DNA from: Malania oleifera
Lineage: Eukaryota > Streptophyta > Magnoliopsida > Santalales > Ximeniaceae
Reading direction: 5' to 3'
Assembly: GCF_029873635.1 (NCBI RefSeq)
Contig: NC_080417.1
Location: 31,174,214-31,238,213, forward strand
Length of the DNA stretch: 64,000 nucleotides
Of the stretch, positions 1-11,139 are shown one piece after another. Numbering within the stretch: the stretch's first letter is position 1; each line of letters begins with the position of its first letter. Both the position numbers and the translations under genes were made by a program. The notes beneath the pieces are model-generated. The model had not been told where the DNA came from and did no database searches. It worked only from the letters and a program-made list of their open reading frames with translations.

Positions 1-387
1 TCCCAAGATTTTAAACAATAATAATAAAATAATAGACGTTTTCCTTCACACTTTCTGTATTTCAAATGCTGCCTTATCCCTTATACTCCCCCCCCCCCCC
101 CCACTTAAAAAAAAAAAAAAAAAAAAAAACTGAAGGGAGAAGAAAACCACCAAAAGATCTCCACACTTTCTCCCTTTTACCAGTATTGGTTTGGTCTAGG
201 TTTTCCTTGTTTGAGGATCAAGATGGTCTTTACTAGCAATTTATGCAATGTTTTGGCTGCTTGATTTTAGTAATGAATCCAAGTTTTATATATTGCTCGT
301 GAGATTATGGTAATTGTTTGATAATACCAAGCTATTAATTCTGATTTTATTAGACATTAATGGAGTTGTGTCTACATTGGTTCACAG
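1..387 (+). other. Probable intron upstream of the SDH1 terminal exon
   Basis: No coding signal is visible. The stretch is AT-rich and carries a 15-nt C run (88-102) followed by a 23-nt A run (107-129). It ends in a pyrimidine-containing stretch and a CAG (385-387) that fits a 3' splice site for the exon that follows, so I read it as the last intron of the gene whose earlier exons lie left of the window. The homopolymer lengths may be unreliable in the assembly. Confidence 0.5.
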
Positions 388-490
388 ATATTGGGAGGAC
401 GAGAAGGTTCGGTTAGCCTACAGGCCAGTTCACATGAACACCCTAGATGACGAGGTTGAGTCTTTCCCACCTAAAGCTCGTGTATATTGA
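388..490 (+). CDS. SDH1: Succinate dehydrogenase flavoprotein subunit, last exon (partial gene)
   Basis: The frame opening after CAG at 385-387 encodes about 34 residues ending in TGA (488-490) and includes RPVHMNTLDDEVESFPPK followed by ARVY at the C-terminus. This is the characteristic end of plant SDH1, the FAD-binding catalytic subunit of mitochondrial complex II, which oxidises succinate to fumarate on the matrix side of the inner membrane. Only the C-terminal part of the capping/C-terminal domain is present. FAD-binding and active-site residues would be encoded by upstream exons outside the window. No frame damage is seen. An AATAAA at 566-571 could serve 3' end formation. A retro-copied fragment is the alternative, but the clean splice acceptor argues for the real terminal exon. 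Confidence 0.85.
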
Positions 491-990
491 TACATTTGGT
501 CATAATATTTTAAAAAAGGAAAATCTGAGGCGTATCCAGATGAGCTGTTGCAAGGTTTAGGCTGCAATAAATTGTTTTAGGTGCGAGCATTTTGATAATA
601 ATTTTTGCATTAATTACTGCTGGACCAATGTGATCGAAAGCAATGTAAAATTCGAATAACAACTTACACTTGTATTTGCGCCATCAAACTATGGTTTTGC
701 AATTGCTCTTTAGCTTGATGGTTGATTCTGTGGCTTAAAATTTTTCTAGGGATTTGTATATTTTTTCTTTTTGCATGAGAACCTTATGCAACTGGCTTGA
801 ACCTTCAACAAGAAAGTACTTTGGTGAACGGATTCTTTGCTTGAAGTAAATAATTGTGACGTCAAAACAGAGCACAAAACTTGCATAATAGTTGCAAATT
901 GATCAGTCTGATTTATTTTGAATGTTACTTCGTCCACACGAGGCTCAGCAAATTTACAAGTACTTGATTAAATATGTAACGTGATTTAGA
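491..990 (+). other. SDH1 3' UTR and downstream spacer
   Basis: No gene seen. AATAAA at 566-571 is a candidate polyadenylation signal for SDH1. The rest is AT-rich unique-looking sequence. A 63-codon minus-strand open frame at 746-937 shows no recognisable motif and is not called. Confidence 0.4.
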
Positions 991-1186
991 GCTTGTTTGG
1001 AAACATTCAAAAATATGTGCTTATAACTTATTTTAACTTAAATGAGTAGATTTAATTGTATTGTTTGGATGGTTTATAAATAAGTATACGTATTAAAAGC
1101 GATTATCATTTTATTCCTTAATTAATAGGATAAATAGAAATTGAAAAATGTTACTGTCACGACTCACAAGTGTTTCAAACAAAAGC
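991..1186. mobile_element. MITE-like inverted-repeat element
   Basis: The segment begins GCTTGTTTGGAAACA (991-1005) and ends TGTTTCAAACAAAAGC (1171-1186). The second is an imperfect reverse complement of the first, giving about 15-bp terminal inverted repeats around an AT-rich, non-coding 170-bp centre. Size and structure fit a hAT-type or similar MITE. I could not identify a convincing target-site duplication, so the class is uncertain. Confidence 0.4.
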
Positions 1187-1498
1187 ACCCTTTTAAAAGC
1201 CAACCGCTCGTGTTTTTGTAGAATTTCCTAGGTAATTTTCTCCAATGGCACCCGACCTTCATCCTCTTCCCCCTCGCTTGAAATTGTTGAGCCTCTTAAG
1301 GGAACGAAACTAGGTCAAGATTGAATCATAATCTTTGATTGGAGCAGGAGATTTGTTTTCCAGACCTGATCTGATCTTCCAATAATCGAAGAGTTCGATT
1401 TGTTTTTAAGATCTGATTTGAGTTTCATACGAGTAACTTTCGTTCAATAAATTCATTTTGTTGTTTGATTTGAGCTTCCATATCAATCTCTGGTTCGA
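1187..1498. other. Intergenic, nothing recognised
   Basis: Mixed-composition sequence with a CT-rich stretch near 1240-1290. No recognisable coding or repeat signal. It could be the leader of the broken gene that follows. Confidence 0.4.
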
Positions 1499-2082
1499 AT
1501 GAGTTGGTCGTCTTATTCTGATTCGAAGTTCTCCACCGCTCCAGAGGCTCTCCTTCTTGGAGCTTTAATGGTGCACCCAGGCGCCAGTGAGGATCCGAAG
1601 AGGCCTCGTAATAGAGAAAACCCAAATGCTCCTGCTTCACCCGCAAGCACACCCTCCAGTGTTAACCAATATGCATTTATTTTTCTCAGATCCTTTGAGG
1701 GCAGATTGAGCACCGAGCCTCACTCAGATCCTTTTATTGCAAAGAGCCACATTAGGACGTTTAGGAAAGTGTTTGATGAAATGCCTCAGAGAGACTTCGT
1801 GAGTTGGAATTCCACCATTTTGGGATATAGCATCAATTGGTCTTCTGCCTGCTTGTGCTCAAGCAGTAGCCATCCATCCAAGAGGGCATGTGGATTCATT
1901 CCACCTACACTGTAAAGTCTGGGATGGAGATTGATGCTGCTTTAGGTAGTTGTGTGATTTCAAATTGCCGTCGGTTAGCAAAGGGGTGGGAATGTTTTGA
2001 AAGGATAGTTGGTTATGGAGTTGAGAGGAATGATCAGCCATTATGCTTAATTTTATGGAAGATCTACTGGGACAAATTTTAA
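1499..2082 (+). pseudogene. Pentatricopeptide-repeat (PPR) protein relic
   Basis: A 138-codon frame from 1499 contains VFDEMPQRDFVSWNSTILGY (about residues 92-111), a textbook PPR repeat of the PLS class. After a frameshift near 1838 the homologous text continues in other frames: LLPACAQAVAI, then WIHSTYTVKSGMEIDAALG and a degraded CGRLAKGWECFERI-type segment. Functional PPR proteins are long tandem arrays that bind organellar RNA. Here only two or three repeats survive, interrupted by at least two frameshifts, so this is a pseudogene fragment. The first 60 codons (1499-1680) do not look PPR-like and may be unrelated leader. An LTR-like relic lies just downstream (from 2126). Confidence 0.6.
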
Positions 2083-2125
2083 ATGCAGGCGGCAAAACTA
2101 GAATCCAGGACCTTCTGATAACTAG

Positions 2126-2209
2126 TTCTGATACCATGTTAGATTACCACTTTACTTAAAAGCTTAAGTTATTAGTTTGAGGGTTGACAGTGCATATCAT
2201 GCTTTAACA
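2126..2209 (-). mobile_element. LTR relic of a TRIM-like/copia element with primer-binding site
   Basis: Read on the minus strand, a TGTTAAA...TCTAACA-bounded sequence (2137-2209, 73 bp, TG...CA ends) is followed at once by TGGTATCAGAAC (2136 down to 2125), the complement of initiator tRNA-Met used as a primer-binding site. It also carries the AGCTTAAG motif common in such short LTRs. No second LTR was found, so this is a truncated copy. Confidence 0.5.
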
Positions 2210-2360
2210 AACCGCAACCATAATGAATCATTTGGAGGGGAGGATGCTGCGGATATGGCAGATGCCGATGCAACAGCTGATGCATTGGCATCTGTAGACA
2301 GCAATGGTGCAGGAGTGAGGCAACTTTGCAGTGAGAGCTGCTATGGAATGGAGTGATTTA
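2210..2360 (+). other. Unidentified coding-like fragment
   Basis: An open frame of about 45 codons ending in TGA near 2355 reads as an Asp/Ala-rich stretch (GGEDAADMADADATADALAS) with higher GC than its surroundings. It has no start codon of its own and I do not recognise the family. It may be a gene-capture or exon relic. Confidence 0.25.
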
Positions 2361-4316
2361 AGCAGTGTTCTTGCCTTCACTGGGTCTTAAAGTGAAAGTT
2401 TGTTCTTGGGGTTTATCTCTAAATGGATATCAAGACCTACACCAATTATATATTATATTTCAAGGAGCTAGACCAATTATGCTGTCCTTTCCAGTTGTAG
2501 TTTTGGGTGGGATTGAGTCCCCACTTGCTCCCCTTCATCAATCCTTATTTTCTGAAGTTTATACGTTTTTGAATGGATTTGATCAGGCAGCTCGACTGCA
2601 CAGATTGTGCTTTCCGTTCTCATTATTTTTTTTTCTTTTTTCTGTTGGGGTTTAGGGTTTAAACTTCTCAGAAATTTCTTTTGTTAATTAGAAGGCTTGG
2701 AATGGCAAATAAGAGCTTGTGATGCTCCCCCAAAGTCTTTAATTCAATTTAAAATGGGTGCATGATATGGTTTAAGAGGTTCCATCTTATACCCTTTTCA
2801 CTCGATATAGCAATAAGTTTTTCTCTTCAAAATACAACTTATGAGATCGTATTCGAGCTAGTGTGCCGTAATCGATATTTCATTTTTAGCAAATGGTACA
2901 ATTATTCATGTAATATTGATTTTTAAGAAATTTGGCCCATTTTCAGTAAATTATAATTGATTTTTTTATTTTATTTTTAATCATACTTTTGTCATACTGA
3001 ATTCTATCTTTAATAAAATTTATGTGCGATGTGAGATTTGTTATCTTTTCAAATGATTGTTTTATTAATAGTTTTTTGTTGAGTGTTTTTTCTTTTTTGA
3101 CATGAATACTTATCATTATAGGAAAATAAGTACTTTTTTAAATTTGAGTAACAACACATGTTATTATAACATAAGCTATTATGATATAACAAAGTGATTG
3201 TTGATTAATTGAGTCTAAACAAACATTTTATTGTAAAAGTACTTGTATTATATACATATTTATATAAAATCATGAGAAAAAAATGATTATTCAATAATTA
3301 AATGTTGTCAAATGCAACCTTAAATTTAAATGATGTTGGATTGAGTTACCATTAAGTGGGTGAAGTACATGTACCTTACATGCAAACCATGTGACACTAA
3401 AGAAAGAGCACAAAACTCGAAAAAAGTAATTATACTTTATCTCAAAAATAAATTTTTTAATAAAAATTACTATATATAATTGTTTTAATTTAACAAAAGT
3501 GATTATATGAACAATATTAAAGTGACTTAACATTCAATGAATTAAGCATTATCTGTTGTCACACGCAAAACATGTGATTAAAAGTAGCACAAAATTCAAA
3601 AAAAATAATTACATATTAACGATTATCTTATAAAAAATTTACTTTATCTACTCAGAGATTTAAAAACTTGAAATTAATTATTTAAATATATAAGTCGACA
3701 TTAGATTTAGATAATACTAATCTAAACATTAAATGGGTTAAGCACAATATGGATTAGGTAAAACTTAAAATAAAATGCTAAGAGTGTCAAAGCATAGACT
3801 TTAATTCTCAAATATGAATTTTTTTTTTAAATTATACATATTTGAACAAAAATAAATACAATTATATATTATATTTTATTTAAATTCATATAAATTTAAA
3901 TACTATCCCTAAACTCTAAAATTCAAATATTTAAATATTAGATAAGGTTTTTTATATCAAGGAAGAAAATGTTAAAAGAAAAAGGCAAAAAAGAAAAAAA
4001 GAAAAACATAGGGACGATGGCACTGCCAAAGATTCTTGAGAAGCATTAAGGCTGACAAATATGGTACAAGTTGGAGTAAGTTGGCCAGAGCAGAATGTGC
4101 ATGACACAGGTGCATGCTGTACCCACTCCCACTAGGGATTATATCATACAACGTGGTTCTTTTTAAATTGCAAATTAATTATAAAACAAACCCAAATGAT
4201 GAGATCAATCGTCTGCCCCAAGTGGGCTTGAAATCATTATTCTATAGATTAATGAATTGTTACTACTCTTATTAGTGCATCACTATCTCATATATATATA
4301 TATATATATATATAGG
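2361..4316. other. AT-rich intergenic region
   Basis: No gene supported. It contains a degenerate tandem duplication (about 3370-3480 versus 3548-3655, both with a catgtga...gcacaaaa...aataattac theme), a stretch with inverted AAGTACTTTT motifs (about 3125-3250) that may be another small MITE, and an (AT)n microsatellite at about 4290-4314 abutting the truncated LTR that follows. The open frames at 2365-2655 and 3291-3533 are low-complexity and not called. Confidence 0.4.
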
Positions 4317-4519
4317 AATGCATCGGGATGAGGTAAGCATCTCATTTTCATTCATTCTTTTTTACTGTTACAATCTAAACCTTCATCGATTCCTAAATTA
4401 AGCATCAGAGTGATCTCCCCAGAGTACACCTTGGGTCCTCTAGCTATACTTGCTTGATTCGTTTCAAGTGATCGCAGTCGAAAGTCAATCCATGTGAAAC
4501 CATTCAATATTTCACAGCA
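4317..4519 (+). mobile_element. 5'-truncated LTR of a Tat/Ogre-type Ty3/gypsy element (copy T0)
   Basis: From GAGGTAAGCATCTCATTTTC to the terminal ...CACAGCA this matches the 3' half of the six related LTRs at 9061-28687. The left half is missing and replaced by an (AT)n tract. Five bases downstream lies CGCACCGTCTATGGGAAC (from 4525), resembling the GGCGCCGTCTGTGGGAA-type primer-binding site of plant Tat/Athila elements. Gag follows, so this is the 5' LTR. Confidence 0.7.
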
Positions 4520-4567
4520 ATAGTTCGCACCGTCTATGGGAACCTAGAAGGTTTTTCCATCTTTGAC

Positions 4568-5663
4568 CATGGTCATGTCACAACTCCAAATCAGAAACTA
4601 CTATGGGAGACCAATCGCCTTAGTCAATTCATTATACTACAACTGACAATTCGTTACCAAGCGTGCCTCTAAGTGAATTTCTGGCTTTCTAGAAGAGGGT
4701 GGAAGACATGTTCACTATGATCCTGCATCAGAGAAAGGATCATATGGAGCATGATCCAGAGGTTACTTGAATAGAAGCAGCGCTCGACGGGAAGACAATG
4801 GCCCCACAAAAAGCTGTTGTAAAGGTTTCAGATCCAACAAAAAAAGTATAAGTTACAAACAGTGTGGGCGTCTATGAGTAATGGTCCCAGGAGTTGGAGG
4901 AAAAGTTTAAAAAAATTAACCAACTAGAAAAGCATGTGAAGGAGGTGTGCAACTATCCCTCTATGGGGAGTCATTAACCAAATCTTCAGACCCTTCTTTT
5001 ACTAAAGAAGTAATCGAGATTCCTTTACTAAGTAAGTTTAAAATGTCAAACATTGAAAAAAATGATGGATTGTCCGATCCTTTAGACCACCCTGACACTT
5101 TTAGAGTGTTGATGCAATTACAAGGCATGTTTGATGCAGTCAAGTGCTGAGTATTTGCAGCCACCCTAAAAGAGAATGTCAGGACATGGTATCAAAATTT
5201 CAAATTTGACTCTATTGGGTCCTTTTCTGAAATGGAGCAGCAGTTTATCAGACATTTTTTTAGTAGTCGAAAAATGACAAAAACTTTAGTCCATCTAATG
5301 AGTCTTGTCCGAGGGGAGAAAGAGAAACTAAATGAGTTCATGCATTGTTTTGTCAATGCTACTTTAAAAATTTGAAACTTGGATGACATGGTAGTTGTAG
5401 CAGCTTTGACAACATCTCTTCAACTGGGGGATTTCTTAAATTCCTTGGTGAAAAAAAGCCCTTGACCAATATAGGAGAACTGATGGCATGAGCCAAAAAA
5501 TGCATCAATTTAGAAGAGGTTTTCATCACAAGGAAGAGTTGAATCGATTTGAAAAGGAAGAGCCCAGGAGACTTGGATGAAGCAACCAAGGGGAGAAAGA
5601 GGCAAGAGAATAACAAACAATCTAATAGTTCAAAAGAGGTGGGACTCACACCTAAGTTCTAGT
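4568..5663 (+). pseudogene. Ty3/gypsy (Tat lineage) gag, broken, 5' part
   Basis: The conceptual frame holds the retrotransposon gag (capsid) signature of Tat/Athila elements: LSDPLDHPDTFRVLMQLQG, then a VRTWYQNF and FIRHFFSSRK region, then NLDDMVVVAALTTSLQLG. These align in order with the PF03732-type gag domain, which forms the virus-like particle. Stops interrupt it (for example at about 5147 and 5375) and later text is frameshifted. A solo LTR (5669-7767) then cuts the gene; coding resumes at 7773. No functional protein can be expected. Confidence 0.75.
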
Positions 5664-5978
5664 CCTACTGTAGTGACCCGAAGAATAATAGCATTTTAAT
5701 AATAAGAGGGAGAGAAAATAGAAATAGAAACAGAAGAGGTCGTAGACTTCGTTGACGACATTGCATTTTGGAGAATAAAATAATTTCAAGGAAACTGCCA
5801 AGTTTTGTCGATGAACACAAGGCTTCATTGACGAAGGCCTTCAAAATTTTGTCGATGAGAAGATACTGAGAGGCGGTTCGGGCTGTTTTGAATTTCATCG
5901 ACGGATATAGGGTTTCGTTGGCGAATTTATTGAAGGATTCGTCAACGAAGTGACATGTCTCGTTGACGAATCTGACCC

Positions 5979-5986
5979 TATAAATA
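5979..5986 (+). promoter_or_regulatory. LTR TATA box
   Basis: TATAAATA directly downstream of the cluster of GTCGACGA-like motifs (about 5750-5970). The same order is seen in the other gypsy LTRs of the window. Confidence 0.6.
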
Positions 5987-6020
5987 GATAAAAATCGGAT
6001 TTTTATTCATTTCTCGTGCC

Positions 6021-6021
6021 G

Positions 6022-6082
<61 letters not shown>
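6021..6082 (+). repeat. (CT)n microsatellite in LTR leader
   Basis: About 30 CT units with one interruption, lying just downstream of the inferred transcription start of the LTR. Open frames in it (poly Leu/Ser or poly Arg/Glu) are artefacts. Confidence 0.9.
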
Positions 6083-6084
<2 letters not shown>

Positions 6085-6234
6085 GTCTCCCTCTCCCTTC
6101 TCTCTTCTATTCCGGCCCCACCAGTCGCCGGATTGACAATCCGAAGCTACCACGACGCTCCTAGCGGAGTTCTTTGCAAATCTGCCAGAGTAGATCGTTG
6201 GGAAAACAGAGTTGGATTTCATCCCAAATTCAGG

Positions 6235-7405
6235 GTAAGACCTTTTAGTCCCTTTTTGGCCTTATGATAGTTATAGGAAATAATGTAGGCAGAAAAATAT
6301 TGATATTATGTTCTGACATATGTTGGTTTCAAGGTGTTGTGTAGGAGGCCCTACGGGTGTTAGGCCAGTTTATCATAAGGGCTTTTCAAAGTTAAGGTTA
6401 GGGAAATATGCTATGCTAGGTATTTCTTAAAATACTATACAGTTTATTTAATTATGAAAATTATGTATTTAGTATGGTGTGGCTTGTGAATATGAATATG
6501 GTACGGGAATATGTTTTACGAATTTAATTTCATGATTTTATGGATTTTAGTACCATGATTATACGGATTTCAATACCATGATTACACGAATATCAGCATT
6601 ATGGTTATGCGAATTTCAGTACCATGATTTTATGGATTTTAGTACCATGATTATACAGATTTCAGTACCATGATTACGCGAATATCAGTATTATAATTAT
6701 GCAGTTTCAGTGTTATGATTATTCAGTTCTCAGTATTACGACATATGAATTATAGTACAGTTATGAAGTATCATTGTTATTACGATTACTTCAGAATCAT
6801 GGTAAATCAGATAGTTATGTATAGAAATATATTATATGATATCAGACCTTGTTGGACTTGCAGCTACAGAGCACGGTACTGTTGCTACAGATATTATGTT
6901 ACTCTATGAGTGCAACCACCTATTCAGGTAATACGTGATAAGGTCGATCACCTAAGCCCTTGAAGAGGTTAGGCTCCCTATCCAGATATGGGTTGAGGTG
7001 GGCAGATCGACTGACGGAGTACAGTGATTTATTCCTGGTTGACTAGTTAGGGTAAATCCAGTCTACGGGGTCGCACAACCCTGTCATAAGGGGGAAAGTC
7101 ATGACACACAGATAGCCACAGGGAACAGTTTCATTTACTATTACATACATATGAATTTATAGAAACAGGGACCATACTTATATACACTAGAAGTACTTTG
7201 AATTATAACCTATAATACTGCTATGTTAAGCAATATGGAAAGGAGTGGTGTATTTTATTATTTGTACTGTACTTTAATATTCATTTATTCATGTTTATAT
7301 GAAAACATATTTCATGATATATAGTAGCTCATTTGTCACACACTAGTAATAGCATATTTCTTCTTAGTGAGCGTTGGCTCATCCCAGTCTTGAAACATTT
7401 TTCAG
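6235..7405 (+). other. Putative intron inside the LTR
   Basis: Donor AGG/GTAAGA (GT at 6235-6236) 256 nt after the TATA box. Acceptor ACATTTTTCAG ends at 7405, preceded by the conserved CACACACT...AGTGAGCGTTGGCTCATCCC block. Predicted by analogy with six other LTRs in the window; no RNA evidence. Confidence 0.45.
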
Positions 7406-7772
7406 GTGATCCAAGTAGGCGAGCAGACCAGGCTCGCAGGTAGAGGGGCGTCTGTAGTGCCTTGTTAGAGAGTGAGTACATTTTTGGAAATTATTTTGTA
7501 TACCCTAACTAGTAGAGGGTATTTTTGGGGACCAGTGATATGTATATATTTTGGGAATCATGTTAGTACTTTGGTATTGGTATTGTGTGGTAATGGTATG
7601 GTATTGTATATATTTACGTATGGATATGTTTATTTAGTTTCTGCTTCTTGCTGCTTAGGTTATTGATTGAGTTTATCCCCAGTATGGTATCAGGGCATGT
7701 AGAATGATTTAGTATAGAATATTATAGTATTAAAAAAAAAACCCATTTAATTAAGTAGGTCGTTACACCTAC

Positions 7773-8533
7773 ACTCCCTTGAATGTTTCTAAAAATCATG
7801 TGCTAATGCATATCAGGGATAAAAACTATGTCTCCTGGCTAAAGCCTATGCGCACCCCACCATACAAAAAGTGCACCTAAAATTTCTACAAATTCCATAG
7901 GGACTATGAGTACAACACAGAAGAATGTGTTCATTTGAGAGATGAAATTGAAGCTTTGATAAGATGGGGGCACTTGTCAAAGTTTATAAAAAAAGAAGTG
8001 ATTGCTGAGCTGAAGCGCACAACTAGTAAAAACGAGGGGCCATGCAAAAAGGGGAACAGGTTGTGGGGGAAATTGCTGTGATTTTTGGAGGACCAGCTAG
8101 TGGAGGAGTAAGGAAAATATATGCAAAGAAAGTCTTCCAAGCTGAGAATCTCGGGTAGAATAATAAAAATCTTAGGCAAGATGAGATCATCACCTTTACA
8201 GAAGAATATGTGAAAGATGTCCAATAGTCACACGATGATGCTTTGATGGTATCACTACTTGTTGCCAACTATCAAGTAAGAAAGGTATTGGTAGACAATG
8301 GAAGTTTGGTCGATATAATTTTCTGGTTGGTTCTGCAAGAAATGAAGATTAAAAGGAATGCCTGAAGCCTATCTTAACACCTTTAGTTGAATTTTTAGGA
8401 GACGTGGTTCATCCTTTAAGTACAATTATATTTCCGCTGACTATGGGGGCGCCTCCACAGCAGGTCACCTTAATGACCAATTTCTTGGCAATAGATTGTC
8501 CTTCTGTCTACAATATAGTATTGGAACGCTCCG
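7773..8533 (+). pseudogene. Ty3/gypsy (Tat lineage) gag C-terminus and protease, broken
   Basis: This continues the gag interrupted at 5663. First comes the C-terminal gag text HRDYEYNTEECVHLRDEIEA with a Leu-rich tail, typical of Tat elements. After frameshifts follows an aspartic-protease region with VRKVLVDNGSLVDIIF (the catalytic DNGS context) and a downstream LTMGAPPQQVTLMTNFLAI/PSVYNIVL part that forms the end of the protease fold. Reverse transcriptase, RNase H and integrase are all missing: the sequence passes straight into non-coding repeats and the 3' LTR, so about two thirds of the element was deleted. Confidence 0.7.
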
Positions 8534-8935
8534 CACTTAACACAACTCTGATTGAGCCAGATATCAGACTGGATGAAGTCGCTCTCCTTGAATATTTTGC
8601 TCGAATTGAGCTAGGTATTGGCTCGGACGAAGTTGTTCTCTCACAAATATTGGCTTAGATTGAGCCAAAATGAACCATTGTTCTTGAATATCATATCGGA
8701 TTGAGCCAGATATCGGCTTGGATCGAGTCGAAGTGTTATGTCGGCTTGGATTGAGCCTTCCTTTCCTAAGAAGTGGTTCGGATTGAGTCGTATATGTCAT
8801 TGGCTTGTATTGAGCTGTCCACTCCTAGGAAGCAACTTGGATTGAGCTAAAGTGTGACATCTGGTTGGATTGAGCCATTCTCTCACATAAGATTGGATTA
8901 AGTTGAATGCCTGACATCAGCTTGGAATAAGCCAT
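8534..8935 (+). repeat. Degenerate GGCTTGGATTGAGCC repeat
   Basis: At least eight imperfect copies of a motif around GGCTTGGATTGAGCC recur every 30-60 bp. The motif is itself a short inverted repeat (GGCT...AGCC). It lies where the 3' non-coding region of the Tat element should be. An open frame runs into it from the protease end but has no meaning as protein. Confidence 0.6.
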
Positions 8936-9060
8936 TTACCAAAAAAAGGAGGTCACAAGCAAAAAAAATATAGATTACTGCCCAAAGATCAAAATGCGAC
9001 TCAAGACACTCATGGATTTTGAACTAAATTCCTTATATTTGAGAGTAAAAGAGAGGTAAC
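8936..9060 (+). other. 3' non-coding end of the Tat element with polypurine tract
   Basis: Matches the right-hand part of the array spacers (GTCACAAGCAAAA, then CTCAAGACACTC) and ends in purine-rich GAGAGTAAAAGAGAGGTAAC next to TGATATG, where the 3' LTR starts. Confidence 0.6.
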
Positions 9061-10850
9061 TGATATGGCCAAAGATTAATGGTCATATAATTGTGGAGCC
9101 AAAATCAATAAATTGTCATTATTCCTATCACAAATGTCCCTAAATTATTCCATAACCCCTGTAAGCTAAATAATGTACCAATTAATATTGAATTAAATAA
9201 GGGTATTCCACTACTACTATAAAAGGGGCGCCCCGGGAGGAGGTAAGCTGTTGGCCCAAGAGTCATGTCTAGAGGGGGTGAATAGACTCTTTTACATATT
9301 TTCACTTTTCTTTACAAAATATAAATCTTGGCAAGATACAAGCAATTATATCACAATATATAAAATATAAATCATGCACAAGACATAAATAAAAAGAGTA
9401 GGGAAGAAAAACTCAATAAGCAATTTTAACGTGGTTCATCCTCCTGCCTACGTCCACGCCTTGAGACACACTCAAGGATTCCGCAATCCACTATCAAACT
9501 CCTTCATTGGCGGAGAAGCCTTTACACATTGCTCACCCAAAGCCGCAAGGCTCACCAAGAATCCTTGCAATTCGGTTCACCAATAACCCTTCGCAACTCG
9601 GTTCACCAAGAACCCTTTGCAACAAGAAAATGAATTACAAAGACAATGCTCCTTGAATGAGCTGATATTTGATACAATAAAAACCTTATATTAATCTCTC
9701 AAGTAATGAATCAACACAAGATAAGAGAGCAAGAGAGATTTTGAGCACTTGAGATGATGAACTAAATGTAAAGTGCTTGTGAATGATAATTTAAAGATGT
9801 TAATCACTAAAATCATATTTAAACATGCCTTTGGGCTTGTATTTATAGGCAAAGGGGCGAACTAGTTGTTTTATGGCCATTGGACATTTAATATAAAAAA
9901 AAAAAAACTATTTTGAAAACTAGCCCTTCTTCACCCGTTGGTTCTGTTTCCGTATCAAACCGTTGACGATTTATCTGAAACCTTTGACTGTTTTTCCCCG
10001 AAAGTATTCAACATGAAAGTTGTGGGATATTTTCCTTAGCTTTCTGTAGATACCAAGATTGCTCATTTTGTAGTTTTCTAGTAAAAGTTATGCTAAAAAA
10101 ACTGAAGGGTGTTCAAGAAATTTAAGAGGTGCATGTATAAATGAGGTTATAAACCTAGCTAGAACCAAGTTTTTTAAAAGATTATAACACTAATATGATT
10201 TAAAACTTGTCCCATATAAAAATACATTTGAGTAAAGGATATTTTTATAAAACTCCTATTTTGACTTTGAAAACTCATTACTATTGAACTTATTATTTGG
10301 TGATATCCTATATACTCTTATGCCCTAGTATGCATATGCAATTTGCTTAACTCTTCCTCAATAAACATGTGTGAAATAGAAAAACAATAGTTACAACAAA
10401 TACTACCTCAAACAATCCCCATTACATATGTTTCTATATTATCTTACATTGGTATATGCTTGAGCTCTTCCATTTGAGTGTCTTCTTGATCTTTGCCACT
10501 CGAATGTCTACTCGGTCCAATCTTTTCCTTTGATCCAGTACTTTCACGTACTTGTACTAAACATGATCTGCATAGATAGGATACACTTGGAACTACAAAT
10601 AGGTTAATATCAACAAAACACATTAAATATGATTATGTAGCCACTAAGGCTAACATAAGCATCTCATTCTCATCATTCTCATCCATTCTTCTCTACTGTT
10701 GTGATCTAAACCTATCTTGATTCTTAACTTAAGCATCAGAGTGATCACCTGTAGTACACCCCAGGTGCTCCAAGCTATACTTGCTTGATTCCTTTCAAGT
10801 GGTTGCGGTTGAAGGTCAATCCCTGTGAAACCATTTAATTTTTGGTAGCA
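9061..10850 (+). mobile_element. Tat-type LTR T1, split by a solo LTR
   Basis: Starts TGATATGGCC and ends TTTTTGGTAGCA. Net length is about 378 bp once the 9249-10655 insertion and its target duplication are removed. A TATA-like CTATAAAAGGGG lies near 9218. This is both the 3' LTR of the gag-bearing relic (4317-9060) and the first unit of the tandem LTR/spacer array. Confidence 0.75.
9249..10655 (-). mobile_element. Solo copia-type LTR
   Basis: TGTTGGCC...GGCTAACA, 1,407 bp, flanked by perfect 5-bp duplications TAAGC (9244-9248, 10656-10660). It shares AGAGGGGGTGAATAGACTC, the ACGTGGTTC...CTACGTCCACGCCTTGAGAC block and the GTAGCCACTAAGGCTAACA end with the copia LTRs at 17641-19290 and 24535-28456, so it belongs to a related family. 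Minus orientation is inferred from those LTRs. Confidence 0.85.
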
Positions 10851-11139
10851 ATAGTAACTATTTTAGAATAAGGATAAAAGACACTGCTTTTGCTTGAGAT
10901 TTCAAAATTTTTAGAAGTATTTCTTGAAGGTTCAAAAATTCCAAAGACCTCCCTTGATCTTTGCAAAAAAAAAAAAAACATAAACCTCCCCTTTCATTTT
11001 ATAAAAAGAAAAGTCTTTTGAGGGGGGTCATGAGTAAAAAAAAAAAAAGAGAAGACTGCTTAAAGATCAAAAGGTGGCTCAAGACACTCTCAAATTTTTG
11101 AACTAAATTCCTTATATTCAAAAGCAAAAGGGGGGCAAT
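10851..11139 (+). repeat. Array spacer 1
   Basis: 289-bp non-coding spacer beginning ATAGTAACTATTTTAG and ending in a purine run (GCAAAAGGGGGGCAAT) next to the following LTR. Similar spacers follow at 11524, 15886, 16543, 17191 and 28688. It contains no primer-binding site like the one after T0. Confidence 0.75.

Larger units (their letters stand above)
5669..7767 (+). mobile_element. Solo LTR, Ty3/gypsy family A, inserted in gag
   Basis: TG...CA boundaries (TGTAGTGACCCG ... GGTCGTTACA) are flanked by a perfect 5-bp target-site duplication, CCTAC, at 5664-5668 and 7768-7772. The 2,099-bp LTR has a TATA box at 5979-5986 preceded by GTTGACGA/GTCGATGA motifs and followed by a CT microsatellite (6021-6082). 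It is related to the LTRs at 35904-37917 and 59785-61805. No internal region remains, so it arose by LTR-LTR recombination. The orientation is inferred from TATA and LTR ends. Confidence 0.9.
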
